A DNA stretch of 36,106 nucleotides from Gammaproteobacteria bacterium (GCA_030431775.1 JAUIHW010000040.1:1-36106); one strand, 5' to 3'. Positions 24,248-33,451 are shown, numbered from the stretch's first letter. Notes: generated from the sequence alone by a model not told the origin. Numbers and translations: made by a program.

Positions 24248-24302
24248 CACTGTAGCCCCAAATATTGATACCCTTATCGGGCCTTGGAAGAGGAGAATAC
24301 CC

Positions 24303-24662
24303 ATGTCCAGAGGTCCATACCGCCATCATAGCCCCCATTTCAAGTTGCAGTTATGCGCTGATATCCGCAGTGGCATCCTGGGGCGCCGGGAAGCGCAGAA
24401 GAAATACAAGTTATCAGCCAATCTAATTCAGTTGTGGCTTACGCAATTCGATTCTGGAGAACTCAACCAGGATCGAGCCGCCCAGTCTTTGATTACTGAG
24501 TACGAGGCTAAGATTGCAGCTCTTGAGCGTAAGGTAGGCCAACTGACGATGGAAATTGATCTGCTTAAAAAAACTCCGGTGAAGCCAGGAGAGATCGACA
24601 ACGACGAGTTATTGATCGTGAGCGGTCCAGAGCCTGTTCTATCCGAAGGGGGTGCCAGGTGA
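24303..24662 (+). CDS. IS3-family OrfA (helix-turn-helix transposase subunit)
   Basis: The 119-residue protein has an N-terminal helix-turn-helix of the IS3 OrfA type (ILGRREAQKKYKLSANLIQLWL, about 26-47, seen in pieces). A leucine-rich coiled coil at about 67-90 (AKIAALERKVGQLTMEIDLL) would mediate multimerisation. GAGGAG lies about eight bases before the ATG. A run of seven A at 24567-24573 could promote slippage: the -1 frame stays open from there into orfB, giving an OrfAB fusion transposase. The stop overlaps the orfB GTG in a GTGA arrangement. Confidence 0.9.
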   Translation: MSRGPYRHHSPHFKLQLCADIRSGILGRREAQKKYKLSANLIQLWLTQFDSGELNQDRAAQSLITEYEAKIAALERKVGQLTMEIDLLKKTPVKPGEIDNDELLIVSGPEPVLSEGGAR

Positions 24663-25459
24663 TCAACCTACCTCGAAGCACATATTACTATCGCTCCACT
24701 GCCAAACAACACGGCTTGTCAGATGCGCACCTGGTCGAACAGATCGGCACTATCAGGGATGAATTTCCTGGGTACGGCTATCGAAGAGTGACGCGTGAAT
24801 TAGCCGCTAGAGGCATTCTTGTAAACCATAAGCGGGTTGCTCGAATTATGCGAGAAAATGGCTTATCAGCAGTTCAGGCGCGTCGATTCGTGGCCACGAC
24901 AGACAGTGATCATGAAGAGCCAGTATTTCCAAACCTCTATCAAAATCAAATCCCTTCTAAACCCAATCAAGTCTGGGTTGGGGACATTACCTACATCCGT
25001 ATGCGCAATGGATTCGCCTACTTAGCGGCGCTATTGGATGCCTGCAGCCGCAAAGTCGTCGGATATGCATTGTCGCGTCGAATTGACACTGAGCTGACGC
25101 TCGCGGCACTGGAAGCCGCTTATCTGAGCCGATGTCCAGAGCCTGGTACCTGTATACACCACACGGATAGAGGGAGTCAGTATGCCAATAAACGGTACCG
25201 CAAAGCATTGAAGGATTACGGCTTGGTCGGGTCAATGAGCTCACCAAGGAATCCGTACCACAACGCACAGGCAGAGAGTTTTATGAAAACGCTCAAAGTT
25301 GAAGAGGTCTATTTGGACAGATACGAATCGTATCGAGATGTTGTTGCCAGATTGCCCCGGTTCATAGAAGATGTGTACAACGCCAAGCGCATGCACTCAG
25401 CGCTGGGATACGTGTCACCCAATCATTTTGAGGAGAAACTTGCCCGAAAAGCGGCTTAA
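24659..25459 (+). CDS. IS3-family OrfB (DDE integrase-type transposase)
   Basis: The 266-residue protein has an N-terminal HTH_21-like region (GYGYRRVTRELAARGI) and an rve integrase core with all three catalytic acids: D in VGDITYI, D in HTDRGSQYA and E in NAQAESFMKTLK. The C-terminal NAKRMHSALGYVSP is the usual IS3 ending. The start is GTG 24659, overlapping orfA by four bases, so it may be made by coupling as well as by frameshift with orfA. Confidence 0.93.
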   Translation: MINLPRSTYYYRSTAKQHGLSDAHLVEQIGTIRDEFPGYGYRRVTRELAARGILVNHKRVARIMRENGLSAVQARRFVATTDSDHEEPVFPNLYQNQIPSKPNQVWVGDITYIRMRNGFAYLAALLDACSRKVVGYALSRRIDTELTLAALEAAYLSRCPEPGTCIHHTDRGSQYANKRYRKALKDYGLVGSMSSPRNPYHNAQAESFMKTLKVEEVYLDRYESYRDVVARLPRFIEDVYNAKRMHSALGYVSPNHFEEKLARKAA

Positions 25460-25476
25460 TATTGGAGTAGTAGCTG

Positions 25477-25536
25477 GTCCAGTCCCAAGGGTTCACTCCA
25501 GGTTAGTGGGTCAATTTTCGACGCAATTCAACACTG
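25477..25536 (-). repeat. Right terminal inverted repeat of the IS3 element
   Basis: This is the reverse-complement partner of the left end (see 24188-24247). The outermost 20 bases are identical and the inner GGAGTGAACCC block is conserved. Confidence 0.85.
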
Positions 25537-25672
25537 GGAAGTAAGAGTGCGTTCCGGTAGGCTTATGAATCATTGATTTGGCTAATGTGAAGTGCTACTG
25601 TAGAGCAAACCAATGCTTTTCGATGTGGGTGTTGTTTTCTAAATCAATGCCAGTTTTCGACAGCGTGATAAA

Positions 25673-26698
25673 ATGATAGATAGCCTAGCAGCACTACCTA
25701 CCCGTTACATCTGCAACGAGATAGAGTCTTATTTACAACCTCTGCCACACAAAATGGTGGTGCCTCAGAATCAGGGAGATCCCTACACGCCTGGTCGAGG
25801 GACGCGATTACGCCTCAGTAAATCAGAAGGTAGCGGATATTGCGATTATTTAAGCCTTTCAAAAGATTTGAAGGTGAATATCTGTAATCGCGTCAGCATG
25901 ACGGATATCAGTGCCAATTTTATCAGCGAAGGCTATGTCAAATTTCATTACCGGCTATCGGGCACCAGCGAAGTAATTTTTGAAAATGGGCAAAAAATTT
26001 CAATGGAAGGCCCTATTTGCGGGGTGCTTGCGCAACCACCTGGTGCACCCAAGGGCGAGATTTGTTTTCGGCACAGCTGTGAAAAATGGATGACAGTATT
26101 GTGCAGCCCAGAGTACATCGAGCATCAGTTGCATGTTCGCGAGGAACAATTGCCCAAGCAGCTTCGTCTATTTGTGACCAATAATTCGCTTGGTCTATTC
26201 CAGGCCAATCTTTCGCTGGATCGTGCAATGCAAGTTGCATTAACCGATTTGCTAAATACTCAACTTACTGGCGATTATCGAGCACTGTATACGGAGGGAA
26301 AAGTACTCGAGCTTCTCGCACTCACTCTCCACAAATTGTGTGATGGGAACAACGAACAATTGTCGTATCGAGCGGCAAGTTCGCGTGAATTGAATCGAGT
26401 GAGTAATGCCATAGACATGGTGCATGCAGATTTCACTAAGACGCCATTACTGTCTGAAGTCGCTGCACAACTTGGCACCAATTCTTCTCGACTCAACGCA
26501 CTGTTCAAACAGCAGTTAGGTCTTACCTATGGCCAGTATGTGGTTGACCAGCGCATGCGTCGTGCACATGACCTGCTTCGCGGAGGTGATATGACTATTA
26601 CCGAGATCGCATTCGAGGTGGGCTATCAGTGGCCTGCTAACTTTAGCAACGCGTTCAAGCGATACTTTGGAGTATCACCAAAATCGTTCTTTAAATAG
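25673..26698 (+). CDS. AraC-family transcriptional regulator
   Basis: The 341-residue protein has an N-terminal beta-rich ligand or dimerisation domain (about 20-220) and a C-terminal double helix-turn-helix (about 240-341). That part includes LSEVAAQLGTNSSRLNALFKQ, RRAHDLLRGGDMTITEIAFEVGY and FSNAFKRYFGVSPKSF, the canonical AraC ending. It lies 11 bases from the convergent oxidation operon and is the only regulator in the catabolic region, so it probably activates it in response to the substrate or an intermediate. The ribosome-binding site is poor (GTGATAAA before the ATG). A weak TTGATT-17-TACTGT pair lies at 25573-25601; the 139 bases between the IS and this gene show nothing else. GC content is visibly lower than in the left half of the window. 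Confidence 0.9.
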   Translation: MIDSLAALPTRYICNEIESYLQPLPHKMVVPQNQGDPYTPGRGTRLRLSKSEGSGYCDYLSLSKDLKVNICNRVSMTDISANFISEGYVKFHYRLSGTSEVIFENGQKISMEGPICGVLAQPPGAPKGEICFRHSCEKWMTVLCSPEYIEHQLHVREEQLPKQLRLFVTNNSLGLFQANLSLDRAMQVALTDLLNTQLTGDYRALYTEGKVLELLALTLHKLCDGNNEQLSYRAASSRELNRVSNAIDMVHADFTKTPLLSEVAAQLGTNSSRLNALFKQQLGLTYGQYVVDQRMRRAHDLLRGGDMTITEIAFEVGYQWPANFSNAFKRYFGVSPKSFFK

Positions 26699-26709
26699 TA
26701 CAACCGACA

Positions 26710-27801
26710 CTAAGAAGCAAGCAGCCCTGTACAAGCCTGATCAAACGCCTGAAAACAGCGCTGCACAATGGCTTCACGCCAACAGTCATTTTCAGGGCAG
26801 TGTAATTCTTCAAGCTTATCTCTTGCTTCGGAAATGAGCTCGGTATTGACTGAACCAGCGGCATACAGCAAATGGTCTGTGAGCAGAGCTGTAAAAACTT
26901 CAGTTACCGGATATGTGCCAAATTCCAGAACCACAGCGCAGGTGTCAGAACCGCTCAGGATTCTTTCGTAGCCATCTGCAGAGTGACCGGTAACATCGTA
27001 AAACTCATCGGGTTTGCTTTCTGCAAACTCGCGAGGTGCTATGAGCCATCCGCCATAGGCTTGTTTTGCCCGCTTCAATGCGGCGTGCCTTTGAACCGCA
27101 ACAATAGACCCATAAGCGTATGGTCCTACTCCTGAATGCAAATCCAGAAAATCAATTCTTTTTCGACCGTTCTGCAAAGTGGGGAGGTATTCAGCGAGAA
27201 CGGAGTGAGACCAGCAGGCCTTTTCGCCGCCATATGAAAACCCATCCGAACAAATGTATTGACCACCCATAACTGCATTCATGAAGCTGGCTGTGTTGTT
27301 CTGACCAACTGAGCGCTCTACGAAATCGCGTACTTGGTCAAGTTCCAGCGCATGAATAGTATCGTGAATGTCAGCGTACGCTGAATTGACGGGCAAATCC
27401 TGCTCAAAATCTACAAAGTTTCGACATAAGTCAACATTGTCTTCCGTATTACGCCGCCTGTAGGCAGCCCCCCAGGGGTTAATGCCGTGGATCAGTACGA
27501 CGGCAATATTTTCGGGTAATCTTTTCGGGTCTAATGCGCCGCTATCCAGAAGGGCAAATTGACATGCGGAGCCGGGTAAGAGTTCCACACCATGAGTTCC
27601 GGACGTAACAACAAGTACGTTTTCGGCCTGTTCCGTGCCGAGATAGACACAATCCATTGCCAGCTCCTCACCATTCGGACCACGCATTGGGTGTGTAAAA
27701 CTCCGAATGGCGGAATCGCTGATTGCCTTCCGATGCAATCGTTGAAAAAATTGTTCACGTGAACTTCCATAGTTTTTTGCAAAGTAGTTGCCGTACCGCA
27801 C
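26710..27801 (-). CDS. DUF2817 / M14-like zinc hydrolase
   Basis: The 363-residue protein has the layout of DUF2817, a relative of M14 carboxypeptidases and aspartoacylase-type deacylases. SGTHGVEL supplies His 70 and Glu 73 as zinc ligands, NVDLCRNF is the substrate-binding arginine motif, DLHSGVG supplies the third ligand, and VLEFGTYP the catalytic glutamate. The set looks complete, so hydrolysis of an amide or peptide-like bond is expected; the substrate is unknown. There is no signal peptide, so it acts in the cytoplasm. GTG 27801 was chosen because GGA sits seven bases upstream, four bases after the aldehyde dehydrogenase stop. Earlier in-frame starts (TTG 27813, or 27954) overlap that gene. 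It is the last gene of the oxidation operon. Confidence 0.8.
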   Translation of the reverse strand: MRYGNYFAKNYGSSREQFFQRLHRKAISDSAIRSFTHPMRGPNGEELAMDCVYLGTEQAENVLVVTSGTHGVELLPGSACQFALLDSGALDPKRLPENIAVVLIHGINPWGAAYRRRNTEDNVDLCRNFVDFEQDLPVNSAYADIHDTIHALELDQVRDFVERSVGQNNTASFMNAVMGGQYICSDGFSYGGEKACWSHSVLAEYLPTLQNGRKRIDFLDLHSGVGPYAYGSIVAVQRHAALKRAKQAYGGWLIAPREFAESKPDEFYDVTGHSADGYERILSGSDTCAVVLEFGTYPVTEVFTALLTDHLLYAAGSVNTELISEARDKLEELHCPENDCWREAIVQRCFQAFDQACTGLLAS

Positions 27802-27805
27802 GTTT

Positions 27806-29299
27806 TTATCCAAAGTTGTAAACGGTTGACTTGAGGTAGCTATAAGTATCCATGCCGGCCATACCACCTTCAACGCCAAAACCCGATTGGCCGAAAGGCT
27901 CAGCGGCATGCGCAAACCCGCTACCTTCGCCCACCAAGCTCGACGTGCCAACATGCACCGTCCCGGCTCTCAAACCAGCCGCAACCCGATGTGCGCGTTG
28001 ATAATCGTTTGTCCAAACTGTGGCGGCCAACCCATAACCACTAATATTAGCCGCATCCACTGCCTCGGATTCCGTGTCAAACGGTTGAATCACTATCACT
28101 GGGCCAAATACTTCTGTGCGTGCGATGCTATGTGAATCACTAACGTCTGCAACAACGGTTGGTTCTAGATAAGCACCCTTAGCCTCATCCACAACACCAC
28201 GCCCATCTAACACTATTCGAGCGCCTTCAGTTTCTGCCAAATCGATGAGCGAGAGAACTTTTCTCAGAAGTGGGTAGTTGGCCAACGGTCCGAACGTACT
28301 CTCTGCTAGCGCCGGATCCGTAACAGAAATTGTTCGACACTGATCCACGATCGCCTCCAGTATTTCTTCGTAAATGGAGCGGTGAACAAGGACTTTGCCG
28401 CGCGATACGCACAGCTGACCCTGGTTTTCCAGTGCGCTACCAACAATGGATTGCACTAAAATGTCTCGGGATTCTCCACGAAAAACATCTGGAAACACGA
28501 GTTGAGAACATTTTCCGCCGCATTCCAGGGCCACGGGACGCAGTTGCTGATTAGCCGACAGCGCCATAATGCGTTGCCCGGTTATGGTCGAACCCGTGAA
28601 GGTTATCATGCTAACCCCCGACTCTCTTATCAATTGTTCTCCAGTGGTACCCGCGCCAGGAACGGTATTAAGAACCCCTTCCGGTATTCCTGCTTTGGTG
28701 CAGATCTCCGCAAGCAATAACGCGGAAAAACTTGAATATTCTGAAGGTTTTACAACAACCGTATTGCCAGCTGCCAGTATTGGTGCAACTTTAAGGGCTG
28801 CATTAATAAGCGGGTAATTCCACGGAACAATTGCAACGATACATCCCAGTGGCTGTGCGATCTGCGTTTCCAGAACGCTGGATTCAGTGGGAGCGGTTTT
28901 ACCATAGCGTTTATCGATTGCTTCTGCGTAATAACTAAAAAATGCAGCGGCAATATCAACTTCAGCAAGCGCCTTGGTGCACGGCTTGCCCATTTCTTCC
29001 GTGTCACAGGAAGCCAAAGCCACCCGGTTTGATCGGATAGCATCGGCGCACGCCAAAAGAAGTGTCTTGCGTTCGGTAGGATTTGTTCCAGCCCACCGTG
29101 GAAAGGCTGACACCGCCGCGTTCACAGCGGAGGACGCCTCCGCGTCATTAACATACCGCAGAGCTTGCAATTGTTGACCATTCGACGGGCTAATACGTTC
29201 ACACTGTTTGCCTGAACCCGCTATCCGCTGACCGGCTATGAAAGCGCGACCATCGTACTCTGCAAGCGTATCCGATTTTAATTCGCTCTCATTCGTCAT
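27806..29299 (-). CDS. NAD(P)-dependent aldehyde dehydrogenase
   Basis: The 497-residue protein is a full-length ALDH-superfamily enzyme. PWNYPL (159-164) holds Asn 161, VKPSE the cofactor-binding Lys 184, FTGST (234-238) is the Rossmann loop, LECGGK gives the general base Glu 259, and GQLCVSRG the nucleophile Cys 297. It oxidises an aldehyde to the acid and most resembles the betaine-aldehyde/broad-specificity group. It lies seven bases after the GMC oxidoreductase stop, so the pair probably performs consecutive alcohol and aldehyde oxidations. It is soluble and cytoplasmic. Confidence 0.93.
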   Translation of the reverse strand: MTNESELKSDTLAEYDGRAFIAGQRIAGSGKQCERISPSNGQQLQALRYVNDAEASSAVNAAVSAFPRWAGTNPTERKTLLLACADAIRSNRVALASCDTEEMGKPCTKALAEVDIAAAFFSYYAEAIDKRYGKTAPTESSVLETQIAQPLGCIVAIVPWNYPLINAALKVAPILAAGNTVVVKPSEYSSFSALLLAEICTKAGIPEGVLNTVPGAGTTGEQLIRESGVSMITFTGSTITGQRIMALSANQQLRPVALECGGKCSQLVFPDVFRGESRDILVQSIVGSALENQGQLCVSRGKVLVHRSIYEEILEAIVDQCRTISVTDPALAESTFGPLANYPLLRKVLSLIDLAETEGARIVLDGRGVVDEAKGAYLEPTVVADVSDSHSIARTEVFGPVIVIQPFDTESEAVDAANISGYGLAATVWTNDYQRAHRVAAGLRAGTVHVGTSSLVGEGSGFAHAAEPFGQSGFGVEGGMAGMDTYSYLKSTVYNFG

Positions 29300-29306
29300 T
29301 GCACAT

Positions 29307-30908
29307 CTACTCCGTTTCTGAAATCAGGTCGGAGGCTTTCTCACCAATCATCAAAGCCGTTGCATTGGTGTTACCAGATGGAAGGGTTGGCATGATCGAA
29401 GCATCGGCAACCCACAGATTACTCAGCCCGCGAACTTTTAGCTTGGGGTCAACAACGGCGAGGTCATCGGTACCCATCTTGCAGGTGCCGACCTGGTGGT
29501 ACATTGAAAATGCGGTATTGCGGATATACTGTTCCAATAATTCATCCGAATCGGCCCCACTACCAGGCAAGCGCTCAGACTCGTAGACAGCGCTCATCGC
29601 AGCCTGCTGCATGAGTTTGCGAGCAATCTTTATTCCATCCACCAATGTGTCGAGGTCTTTTCGCGCGCCAAACATTTCAAACTGTATCTTCGGCGGAAAC
29701 TGTGGATTCTTTCCATGCAAGCTCACTACTCCGCGCGATTCAGGACGCTGAACTCCGATCGCCACACCAAAAGCCTTGTCCTTGACTAACTTGGCACCTC
29801 TTTCATCGAAATCGTACGCGAATGGCGATGTAATAAGCTGCAGATCCGGGAGCGCCAGGTCCGGACTACTACGAAGGAACGCCTGAGCATGTCCGATACT
29901 CGTGGTGAGTGGGCCTCTGCCACGTAGCAAAAAATTGATGCCATGAAGCAAATTTTTTATCGGCCCCGTGTTCGATCCGAACGTTTCATGATTGACATTG
30001 AAACTAGTCATTATCGCAGGATGATCCTGATAGTTTTGGCCCACGCCTTGTAATTCGTGCACGCAGTCAATCCCGTGTTCACCTAGTGTTGAGCTTGGTC
30101 CAATTCCTGACAGCAAGAGTAATTTAGGGGAAACCATTGCGCCCGCACTGAGGACAACTCCCTTATTTGCGTGAACGGTGATTTTCCTGCCATTTTTCCG
30201 GTAATCCACGGAGACAACTTTGCCATTTTTAATCTCCAGCTTTTCAACGAAAGCCTTCAACTCCAGCCGCATATTCGCTCGTCCAAGCACTGGGCGTAGA
30301 AACGCGCTGCCTGCCGTATGTCGCCAACCCGCCTTCTGAGTGCACTGCACCGCATCCACGCCATCCGGTACCTCGCCATTTAGATCTGGATTGCGCGGAA
30401 CTCCGAATTCTTCTACCGCTTCAATCCATTTGTCCATCAGCGGACTACGCTCTCTGGCCTCAGAGACCGATTGGGGGCCGCCTATGCCGCGGTAAAAATC
30501 GGCTCCCCTTGGGTTGTCCTCCAAACGCTTAAAATATGGCAGCAGGGATTGGTAATCCCATCCGGTGCACCCCATTTCTGCCCAGCCGTTGTAATCTTCC
30601 CGATGACCCCGGATATACATCATGCCGTTTATTGAGCTCCCGCCGCCGAGACATTTTCCAGCCGGTACAGTGTCAACACGGTTAAAGCGAGACGCATCCG
30701 GTTCAGCATCAAACTTCCAGTTAAGGTGGCTGCTGGCTACCGCATAATTTGCGAACCCCGGTATGAGTACCATAGGATTTCGATCCGAGCCCCCGGCCTC
30801 TAGCGCGAGCACCGAGTACCCCATATCCGACAACCGGCGTGCGATAACAGATCCGGCAGAACCGCAACCGACCACAATATAGTCAGAATTCATCTTTGAT
30901 TGGCCCAT
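29307..30908 (-). CDS. GMC-family FAD-dependent alcohol dehydrogenase (choline dehydrogenase-like)
   Basis: The 533-residue protein opens with the FAD dinucleotide fold (YIVVGCGSAGSVIARRL) and ALEAGG. It carries the first GMC signature GKCLGGGSSINGMMYIRG and ends with the catalytic pair His 471 (MYHQVGTC) and the asparagine of SGNTNA (513-515). It oxidises a primary alcohol to an aldehyde and passes electrons to the respiratory chain or a quinone rather than oxygen, judging by its relatives. Precedents are choline, alkanol and polyethylene-glycol dehydrogenases; the substrate cannot be read from sequence. GGTGG lies a few bases before ATG 30908. It heads the minus-strand operon, divergent from the TonB receptor gene. 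Confidence 0.92.
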   Translation of the reverse strand: MGQSKMNSDYIVVGCGSAGSVIARRLSDMGYSVLALEAGGSDRNPMVLIPGFANYAVASSHLNWKFDAEPDASRFNRVDTVPAGKCLGGGSSINGMMYIRGHREDYNGWAEMGCTGWDYQSLLPYFKRLEDNPRGADFYRGIGGPQSVSEARERSPLMDKWIEAVEEFGVPRNPDLNGEVPDGVDAVQCTQKAGWRHTAGSAFLRPVLGRANMRLELKAFVEKLEIKNGKVVSVDYRKNGRKITVHANKGVVLSAGAMVSPKLLLLSGIGPSSTLGEHGIDCVHELQGVGQNYQDHPAIMTSFNVNHETFGSNTGPIKNLLHGINFLLRGRGPLTTSIGHAQAFLRSSPDLALPDLQLITSPFAYDFDERGAKLVKDKAFGVAIGVQRPESRGVVSLHGKNPQFPPKIQFEMFGARKDLDTLVDGIKIARKLMQQAAMSAVYESERLPGSGADSDELLEQYIRNTAFSMYHQVGTCKMGTDDLAVVDPKLKVRGLSNLWVADASIMPTLPSGNTNATALMIGEKASDLISETE

Positions 30909-31117
30909 TTTTCCACCACTTATTCACCCAAGCTAAAGAATACTTTCGTCAGGCAGAACATACTTATTCCAGTTCGGCCGGTTTCCAATGCATTTTGCTA
31001 CCGGACAGGTACAAGCCGCATTCCTTTTGGGCCCTTATTGAATAAGAATTAACGGTTTTTTGAGAATACCATGTGGGCAACAATTCATCCGTAGTCGACG
31101 ATATCGAGGAGAAAACG
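30909..31117. promoter_or_regulatory. Divergent control region between the oxidation and uptake operons
   Basis: This 209-bp region must hold both promoters. ACTTATTC occurs twice in the same orientation (30918-30925 and 30962-30969, 44 bp apart). A 13-bp palindrome CTTATTGAATAAG is at 31034-31046. CTTATT is thus present three times plus one inverted copy, a candidate operator for the AraC regulator. A TTGAAT-18-GAGAAT pair (31038-31067) is a weak promoter for the receptor gene. Confidence 0.35.
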
Positions 31118-33451
31118 ATGATCCCCAATGAACGATCAAGGCAGAAATTTCTCAAACCGACACTTGGCTGCCATTCTTTAGCGTGCAGCGCGGCAAGTGG
31201 ACTGCTGATTGCCGCCCTATCGACGGAAGCTAAAGCATTGGAACTTGAGGAGGTTACAGTTACCGCGACCAAGCGCGGAGAGATATCCACTCAAGAATTG
31301 TCGTTTAGCATTCAGGCCATCGGCGAAAACGAACTCAATCGGATGGGGGCCACCGGGATAGATGATATTGCTGCTATGGTGCCTGGATTCACGAGCTTCA
31401 ATGCGGGGTCAAATCAAAAAAAGCTGAAGATTCGCGGGATTAGTAGTAGTAGCGAATCCGAACCACAAGAAACGGTCGCAATCTATCTGAATGACATTCC
31501 CATTACAGGTTTCGGTGGCACAAACAATGAAAACGGGGCATCTCCAGACATTAATTTGTTTGACTTGAGTCGCGTAGAAGTCATAAAAGGACCATCGGGC
31601 ACATTGTATGGCGCCGGTTCGCTTGGCGGTACCGTCAAATACATTACCAATGACCCAAATGTTGAGGCATTTGAAGGAAAGGCTGACCTGAGCTATTCAT
31701 CCGTCAATGATGGTGATGCCAGCTACGGCGGTAACGTGATGCTCAATCTTCCGGTTTCGGACACTTTCGCTGTTCGTTTTGTCGGTGGGCACCGTGAAAT
31801 CGGTGGCTATATTGACAATATCGTACAGACCGGTGTTCAAAATGTGCCCAAATCAGGCCCGGAAGCGGACGCAAATAGTGATTCCGTTACGTCCTATTCT
31901 CTGGCCGCAAAGTGGATTGCGAGTGACCGGATGACCCTGACCGCGCGATATCTGCGCAATGACTATGAGGTCGATGCGGAGAGCAGCCTCGATGCCAATG
32001 TCGGACCCAAGCTGGATCCCTCAATTACGCCTCCTCTGGATGCTCTTCAACAGGTAAGACTCATTGAAGAGATCAATGAAGATGTGGTGGATGTCTATTC
32101 GTTTACGCTGGAGTATGATTTTGATGCATTTAGCTTAACTTCCAGCACGTCTTACATGGAGCGCGAAACCTTCGATCGCCAGGATACGTCGATCGTGCCA
32201 ATCCTATTTTTTGGCGCAGCACCTGCCATGTTGGGCGGTACCAGTCAGATTCCTGCACCACTGGAAAATGACACCGAAGGAGAGCGCTTTGTCCAGGAAC
32301 TACGATTAACGTCAAAAGGGGATCAAGGTGTCCAGTGGCTGGTTGGTCTGTATTACAGCGCATTGGACAAAACCTTCCGACAGGGCGGTGTTATTCCCGG
32401 TTTGGATGCTCAGACGGGTGGCCTAACCGCGCTCCTGGGCAGAGCGGATATACCTTTCGAAAGCGAAACCACGCAGACGCTAGATCAGACAGCCCTGTTC
32501 GGTGAAGTAGTCATACCATTTGGAGAAAAATACGAATTGACGCTCGGTGGTCGATTCTCCAACGTAGAACAGGACTTCCGCCAGGTAGCAAACGGATTAA
32601 TCAATGGCGGTCCATCTGATAACTCAGGCAGTTCGGATGAAGATCAGTTCAACCCCCGGGTATCGCTGGCGTACCATGTAAGCGACGACGTGATGGTATA
32701 TGGCGGTGTGTCTCGAGGGTACCGTGCTGGAGGCATAAATCAGCCCGTACCACTGGATGCCGGAACTGGATGTCGAGACGAATTGCAGTCTCTTGGGTTT
32801 GAAGCCGCGCCTGGTTCGTTTGAGTCAGACACCGTAATTAACTACGAGTTGGGCCTTAAATCCACGCTGGCTGATAATCGAGTGCGTCTCAATGGCGCGG
32901 TTTATCACATTCAATGGGACGATATACAGGCCCGACGCCAGCTTGGTTGCGGTTTCACCTTTTTTGCAAACAGTGCCGAGGCCGAAGTTGATGGTATTGA
33001 GATCGACCTGGAAGCACAGGTCAGCGAGCATTTATTGATATCGGCGACGGTCGGCTACGTTGATAGTCAATTGTCTAAAGATGACGCTTTTTTCGTTGCG
33101 CAAAAAGGCGCGTCAGTACCTGGCGTATCTGATTTTACTTTCAGTACGGCTCTGACCTATGAGTTCGAGATTGCCGGAAGGCCCAGCTTTGTGCGAGCCG
33201 ACTACCGCTATGCCAGCGAATACGATAGTCTCTTCAACACGAACGATCCAGCGAATCGCACCGCTGGCGGGTACGGGTTAGTTAACTTACGTGCGGGTTA
33301 CGACATAACAGACAGTGTCGATGTGTCCGTGTTCGTCAAGAACCTCACCGACGAAATAGAAGTTGCCGGGACACAAAGCAATCTATTCGGCGACTATGTA
33401 TTCGTGACACGTCCTAGAGAAATCGGCCTAAAGTTGCAGGTAGCGTTCTAA
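31118..33451 (+). CDS. TonB-dependent outer-membrane receptor
   Basis: The 777-residue protein has an N-terminal signal peptide (hydrophobic ACSAASGLLIAAL, about 22-34) and the TonB box LEEVTVTAT. The plug domain includes VPGFTSF, LKIRGIS and VEVIKGPSGTLYGAGSLGGTV, and a long beta-barrel ends in LKLQVAF with the terminal aromatic residue. It resembles the FecA/CirA-like substrate receptors used for polymer or hydrophobic-compound uptake in marine and sphingomonad bacteria. ATG 31118 has AGGAG seven bases upstream; a start at 31073 would spoil the signal peptide. It leads the uptake operon with the transporter 37 bases downstream. Confidence 0.94.
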   Translation: MIPNERSRQKFLKPTLGCHSLACSAASGLLIAALSTEAKALELEEVTVTATKRGEISTQELSFSIQAIGENELNRMGATGIDDIAAMVPGFTSFNAGSNQKKLKIRGISSSSESEPQETVAIYLNDIPITGFGGTNNENGASPDINLFDLSRVEVIKGPSGTLYGAGSLGGTVKYITNDPNVEAFEGKADLSYSSVNDGDASYGGNVMLNLPVSDTFAVRFVGGHREIGGYIDNIVQTGVQNVPKSGPEADANSDSVTSYSLAAKWIASDRMTLTARYLRNDYEVDAESSLDANVGPKLDPSITPPLDALQQVRLIEEINEDVVDVYSFTLEYDFDAFSLTSSTSYMERETFDRQDTSIVPILFFGAAPAMLGGTSQIPAPLENDTEGERFVQELRLTSKGDQGVQWLVGLYYSALDKTFRQGGVIPGLDAQTGGLTALLGRADIPFESETTQTLDQTALFGEVVIPFGEKYELTLGGRFSNVEQDFRQVANGLINGGPSDNSGSSDEDQFNPRVSLAYHVSDDVMVYGGVSRGYRAGGINQPVPLDAGTGCRDELQSLGFEAAPGSFESDTVINYELGLKSTLADNRVRLNGAVYHIQWDDIQARRQLGCGFTFFANSAEAEVDGIEIDLEAQVSEHLLISATVGYVDSQLSKDDAFFVAQKGASVPGVSDFTFSTALTYEFEIAGRPSFVRADYRYASEYDSLFNTNDPANRTAGGYGLVNLRAGYDITDSVDVSVFVKNLTDEIEVAGTQSNLFGDYVFVTRPREIGLKLQVAF

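Larger units (their letters stand above)
24188..25536 (+). mobile_element. IS3-family insertion sequence
   Basis: The 1349-bp element contains orfA and orfB and is bounded by matching ends, both starting CAGTGTTGAATTGCGTCGAA inward. If the family rule TG...CA is applied strictly, the ends are 24191 and 25533. The left flank (TCCCT) and right flank (GGAAG) do not match, so no target duplication remains. It cuts sbcC. The reading frames look intact, so it may be active. Confidence 0.9.

Noticed and set aside
24567-24573. Classical X-XXY-YYZ heptamer for IS3 OrfAB frameshifting
   Set aside because: The seven-A run is preceded by T in the required first position, so tandem slippage is imperfect; kept only as a possible single-tRNA slip.
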